A DNA stretch of 64,000 nucleotides, taken from the NCBI GenBank assembly GCA_030685065.1, contig JAUXQH010000142.1, forward strand, positions 87,014 to 151,013, given 5' to 3'. The stretch is from Pseudomonadota bacterium. GTDB lineage: Bacteria; Myxococcota_A; UBA796; SXON01. Below are positions 61,143-64,000 of this stretch, piece by piece; position 1 is the first letter of the stretch, and every line of letters starts with the position of its first letter. The notes beneath the pieces were generated by a model. That model searched no databases and was not told where the DNA came from. It saw nothing but the letters and a program-made list of their open reading frames with translations. The position numbers and the translations under genes were made by a program.

Positions 61143-61640
61143 CGAGAGTCGCCTTAGTGTACGTCCGCCGCACAGCCGTGCATCAGGACTGCGCGGATTT
61201 GTACGGTAGACCGGGTACACCCGCGGGCTTTTCTTTCGTGACGAGCGGGCATGGACCCAAGCAGTGCGTTTACAAACCAAGGAGTTGGATACGCGTAGTG
61301 ACATTTTACCTTAGTGTTGCTATTGACACGTCAATAGATGGTAGGGCGGCGCGGACGGGTGCGCGCGATGATGCCGCGCGGCCGGTCGCTTCTTTCGCCG
61401 GCCGCGTTGTTCTCCGAGCGGACACTGGCAACGAACAGAGCGTAGCTGAACGCCTCATCGCACGAGCGCCAAAATATGTCCGCAGCCAAATTCTGTCCGC
61501 TCTCAGCACGGCACACCCCCGTGGGCGCCAACGTCGTGATGACGTGGATGCTTAACGCCCGATTTCACAAGGCAGGCTCCGCAGAGGGCGGCCCCTGATC
61601 TGAACGGGCGTGCCTATGCTGCACGTGGTACAAGGCTGGC
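61143..61640. other. 498-bp divergent intergenic region
   Basis: This gap separates two divergent operons. It is less GC-rich than the rest of the window, with TTTACAAACC, ATTTTACCTTAG and a perfect TATTGAC/GTCAATA palindrome at 61321-61336. I see no credible gene; short open frames on both strands lack texture. It should carry promoters for both operons. Confidence 0.6.
61321..61336. promoter_or_regulatory. Palindromic operator candidate TATTGAC-AC-GTCAATA
   Basis: A perfect 7-bp inverted repeat with a 2-bp centre lies between the divergent operons and contains a TTGACA -35-like hexamer (61323-61328). No good -10 is spaced 17 bp from it on the plus strand. The symmetry suits a dimeric helix-turn-helix regulator, none of which is encoded nearby. 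Confidence 0.45.
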
Positions 61641-62759
61641 ATGGAAGAGTTCCTCAACCTGTACTTCAAGGGCGGTCGTTACGACGACCTTGAAGGCGTG
61701 CCCTTCGAGGCACTGAGGCACCTGACCGACCTTGACCCGCTCATTCGCAGCGTGGCCAGAGATCTGTTCCTCGACGGGAACCCGAAGCGGAAGAGGGTTT
61801 CGCCCGGCTTCGAGGAAGCGTTCGTACCCGCCATCACCCGGATCGAGGGCGGGGGTTCTGCGGAGATGGCGATGGACTGGTCGCCCGATCCTGCGGCTCA
61901 GGCCGCTCAGTTCTACTACGAGGAAGCGCGCGACGAGGTGTTGGACTTCCTGGTGAGCCTGACCTCGGAGCAGCCGGAGGTTCCGAAGTGGATCTCGCGC
62001 ACGTCGCTCGGACACCTTGCCGAGGTGATGGGCGCCATCAAGGACAAGGAGACCGCGCGGTGGAAGTACGGGAGACATGATCCCGTCACCGTCGGCGAAC
62101 TCGTCCGGCAACGCGTCGAGTCCGAGGCCGCTAAAATCTTAGAGGCAAAAGACGAACCTTATCAACTCGTTGGCCAGTTGCACCGTGTGGACGACAACCC
62201 TCATCACGTGGCCATTCGCCTTCGGGAAGGAAAGCGCGATCAGGTGGTGCCGATCGACCCGGCGCTGAAGACGCGCTGTGTCCAGGCGTTCGAGAAGAAC
62301 GCGGAAACCCTCGTTCGGCTTACCGGCAACTCTCAGCGAGACAAGGAAGGCCGGACCTTCGGAGGGGCGACGGACATCCGGATCATCAGCGGCCCCCCGA
62401 TCACGGCCCGTCTGGAGGAGTTGAAGGGCCTACCGGACGGCTGGCTCGCCAACGAGGAGCAGGAAGGCGCGAGCGCCGCACCCACTGCCGCCTTCCTCCA
62501 CCTCGTCGAGAAGCACATTTGGCGACTGATCGAGCTCACAGCATGCGACCGTCCCCACCTCTTCGCCATTCCCGACGGTGGGGTTGAGATGTTGTGGAAG
62601 CAGGAGGGAACGCGCATCGTCGCCCGGTTCGCGGCCAAGCCAGCTGGCATCGTGGCGGTGCGCGTAGTTCTCTCGACTCGGGCGACGGAGCGGAAGGCGC
62701 TCAAGACCGTTGAGGAACTGGCGGAGTGGCTGCCAGGAGCCCAGGGGGTGCCAGGGTGA
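61641..62759 (+). CDS. Conserved hypothetical protein, partner of the 129-residue gene
   Basis: The 372-residue product is hydrophilic, with a helical N-terminal half (EEFLNLYFKGGRYDDLEGV, VLDFLVSLTSEQPEVPKW) and a C-terminal region LFAIPDGGVEMLWKQEGTRI followed by beta strands. The PDGGVxxxW pattern recalls a widespread uncharacterised family that is usually next to a small partner (from memory). No catalytic motif is visible. The next gene overlaps by GTGA, so a two-component complex is likely. Confidence 0.65.
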   Translation: MEEFLNLYFKGGRYDDLEGVPFEALRHLTDLDPLIRSVARDLFLDGNPKRKRVSPGFEEAFVPAITRIEGGGSAEMAMDWSPDPAAQAAQFYYEEARDEVLDFLVSLTSEQPEVPKWISRTSLGHLAEVMGAIKDKETARWKYGRHDPVTVGELVRQRVESEAAKILEAKDEPYQLVGQLHRVDDNPHHVAIRLREGKRDQVVPIDPALKTRCVQAFEKNAETLVRLTGNSQRDKEGRTFGGATDIRIISGPPITARLEELKGLPDGWLANEEQEGASAAPTAAFLHLVEKHIWRLIELTACDRPHLFAIPDGGVEMLWKQEGTRIVARFAAKPAGIVAVRVVLSTRATERKALKTVEELAEWLPGAQGVPG

Positions 62760-63145
62760 AGGCTCACAAGAAGATCGAGCTCCAAGATGCGCCGGTTCAT
62801 CGCATCGTGACCGACACGGCGTGGATTCAAGGCGGTGTAGTTAGCCCCCAGGCTTTCCAACCACGCCCAGTGGATAAGGGTGAGCTGTCGCTACTCGACA
62901 GCGGCAAGGATGCGCCCGCTGCGCATGCAGAGTGGCAGGCGGCCTGGGGTGAGAGACTCCCAGGCCAAGCCTGTCTCTCTCGTAAGGTTTCGGACTTCAC
63001 GGGTCTTGGCGTAGAGGTCTACGAGAGCGGCAGCAAAAAGCTCCCCTCCCACGCGCATGCCGACATGAAGGACGCTGCGGACGTGGACACGGTGGCCATC
63101 CTGTTGGCCGAGGACTGTCCGGTGTGGCGCCCGCCCGCTGCGTGA
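62756..63145 (+). CDS. Small conserved hypothetical partner protein
   Basis: GTG 62756 overlaps the upstream stop (GTGA) and gives 129 residues. The pattern VSPQAFQPRPVDKGELSLLD and HAHADMKDAADVDTVAILLA resembles the small partner commonly found beside PDGG-type conserved hypotheticals: a residue run of AFKPRxxDxxxLSV followed by a HAxI/L-D segment (recollection, not a search). Function is unknown; conserved two-gene units of this kind are often in genome islands. Confidence 0.65.
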   Translation: MKAHKKIELQDAPVHRIVTDTAWIQGGVVSPQAFQPRPVDKGELSLLDSGKDAPAAHAEWQAAWGERLPGQACLSRKVSDFTGLGVEVYESGSKKLPSHAHADMKDAADVDTVAILLAEDCPVWRPPAA

Positions 63146-63502
63146 GAAGTCCGGTGGCTCACACCTCAGCCATAAGCATATAGAGCCGGTCTCTAATTCG
63201 CGGTGCACGGCGGCTCGGGTGCGCTTGCCCGCCTGTGTGCGTCTCGGGTGCGGACTCGCCGTAGGTGACAAGGGGCGACCGGCCGCCTCCTGGTACGGGA
63301 GGAACTTGCGCCTAAGTGAGTCGGCGAGGGGACGCGATGACCAAAGAGCGAGATGCGAAACTGAGGAGCGCGCTCGAAGCGACGCGGATGCGGGGAAGAA
63401 CGGTCCGCCTCCCCAGCGCGCGGATGTGGGTGGCTCTGCCGACTTGATTGCCGTTCCAGCCGACACGATCGGACGCGCGCTTGGACACTGCGGGCTTGGC
63501 TC
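63146..63502. other. 357-bp gap with one doubtful mini-gene
   Basis: Only a 36-codon frame at 63337-63447 has a decent ribosome-binding site; otherwise no gene is seen. AAGCATATAGAG near 63173 is the most promoter-like AT-rich stretch. Confidence 0.4.
63337..63447 (+). CDS. Possible 36-residue mini-protein
   Basis: ATG 63337 follows GAGGGG at a suitable distance (8 nt) and opens TKERDAKLRSALEATRMRGR, a basic helical sequence, before stopping at 63447. It may be a small gene or the 5' end of a broken gene whose remainder lies in another frame. Confidence 0.25.
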   Translation: MTKERDAKLRSALEATRMRGRTVRLPSARMWVALPT

Positions 63503-64000
63503 GTGCTCGTGGGCTTCGCCGCGACCCATCGCGTCTGCACCTACAAGGAACTGAGCGCGATCCTCGATCACAACGCGTGGCGGCTCGGAAACAACAACGT
63601 GCTTGCCGGCGTTGCCTTCTTCTGCAAACTCCACGACCTCCCACCGCTGACCAGCATCGTGCAGAGGCAGGACTCCGCGAAGGCCGGCAGGAGCCTGCCC
63701 GCCTGCCCGCCTGCCCGCCTGGGCGCATGATGCCTCGCGTGTGTTCGAGATCTTTGAACACCACTGGTGGACCATAAAGCCGCCTACGCCGGAGGAGTTC
63801 GATGCGGCCATCCGGAGGGCATCGCCCAGGGGGGTGGTAGCCACGGGAGCGTCAAGCTGCGCCGACGCCGCCCACGCCGCCCACGCCGCGGGTTCGCGTG
63901 CCGATCGTCGAACAACGGCCAACGGGCCGAGGAATGGGGTCCGCCGGGCGGTTTACAAACGAGCCCACGTCACGTCGCCATCGGTCAATGACATGTATTC
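63503..64000 (+). pseudogene. Conserved hypothetical gene with frame broken at an 8-bp tandem repeat (runs off window)
   Basis: The first frame (GTG 63503; the true start may be slightly upstream) reads LVGFAATHRVCTYKELSAIL, VLAGVAFFCKLHDLPPLTS and QRQDSAKAG, with the look of a known uncharacterised family that has an LPPLT block. It stops at TGA 63728-63730 just after four 8-bp units. The frame at +1 continues WAHDASRVFEIFEHHWW, KPPTPEEFDAAI and stays open to the window end. One extra unit, or two fewer, would restore the frame. It may be a decayed gene or a phase-variable one. Confidence 0.5.
63693..63724 (+). repeat. 8-bp tandem repeat GCCTGCCC x3 plus one variant
   Basis: Units at 63693-63700, 63701-63708, 63709-63716 are identical; the fourth (63717-63724) is GCCTGGGC. 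The unit length is not a multiple of three, so slippage by one unit changes the reading frame of the gene it lies in. Confidence 0.85.

Noticed and set aside
61157..61555. 132-codon plus-strand frame in the divergent gap
   Set aside because: It crosses the palindrome, has no good start site and no protein-like patterning.
63693..63724. CRISPR-like array
   Set aside because: Only four 8-bp units without spacers.
62891..63922. Minus-strand frame of 343 codons
   Set aside because: It is antisense to the small partner gene and the repeat-broken gene and reads as Arg/Ser/Pro-rich shadow.

Overview
The window looks like chromosome from a very GC-rich Myxococcota-type bacterium (former Deltaproteobacteria). 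The evidence is a MYXO-CTERM tail on a secreted protein, an AgmX/PglI-type zinc-ribbon protein, Ser/Thr kinase genes, MopE-type Asp/Cys motifs, FG-GAP/VCBS lipoproteins and a DUF1501 plus c-type-cytochrome secreted set. LpxD shows that the cell makes lipid A. Neighbouring genes often overlap by four bases (GTGA or ATGA), so translational coupling is common.

Layout. 1-10.6 kb: secreted protease and NlpC/P60 proteins, CstA, LpxD, LspA, TypA, an AgmX-like protein and a DUF2267 protein. 10.6-20.4 kb: a TPR-like secreted protein, a B12-type radical SAM enzyme beside a carbamoyltransferase, an FG-GAP lipoprotein, a decayed glycosyltransferase, two tandem zinc-ribbon/MopE mini-proteins and a SPASM radical SAM enzyme. 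20.4-31.7 kb: zinc alcohol dehydrogenase, Ogt, universal stress protein, a second FG-GAP lipoprotein, nitrilase, then a glycosyltransferase/radical SAM pair diverging from a methyltransferase/membrane protein/flippase-like trio. 31.7-44.3 kb: an AurF-like diiron protein, a DUF1501/CxxCH/lipoprotein set, a transglutaminase-like protein, a fused salicylyl-CoA-type monooxygenase/old yellow enzyme, glyoxalase I, a 2-oxoglutarate oxygenase, an SDR and a HAD phosphatase.

44.4-55.2 kb is the most unusual block. On the plus strand it encodes a catalytically dead kinase fused to two ubiquitin-like (beta-grasp) segments, an FHA-like/TM/lytic transglycosylase protein, a single-pass protein, an active-looking Ser/Thr kinase with one TM helix, and a periplasmic protein with a TolA-like Ala/Lys/Asp helix. 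A divergent 691-residue protein carries a short motif seen in cargo of extracellular contractile injection systems. Pseudokinase, ubiquitin-like and FHA parts together recall EssB/YukD/EssC of type VIIb secretion, but no ATPase is present. I propose an undescribed envelope-spanning signalling or export module (inference).

56.9-64 kb differs in composition and gene density and reads as an acquired island. A truncated gene lies at its left edge, followed by structured non-coding DNA, several unknown small genes, two conserved-hypothetical operons diverging from a palindrome, and a gene whose frame is broken at an 8-bp tandem repeat. One island gene has the full signature of programmed -1 ribosomal frameshifting: an in-phase G GGA AAA heptamer, an 8-nt spacer and a perfect 8-bp stem-loop, with 193 further codons in the -1 frame.

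All calls come from reading the sequence and from memory of protein families; no database search was run.
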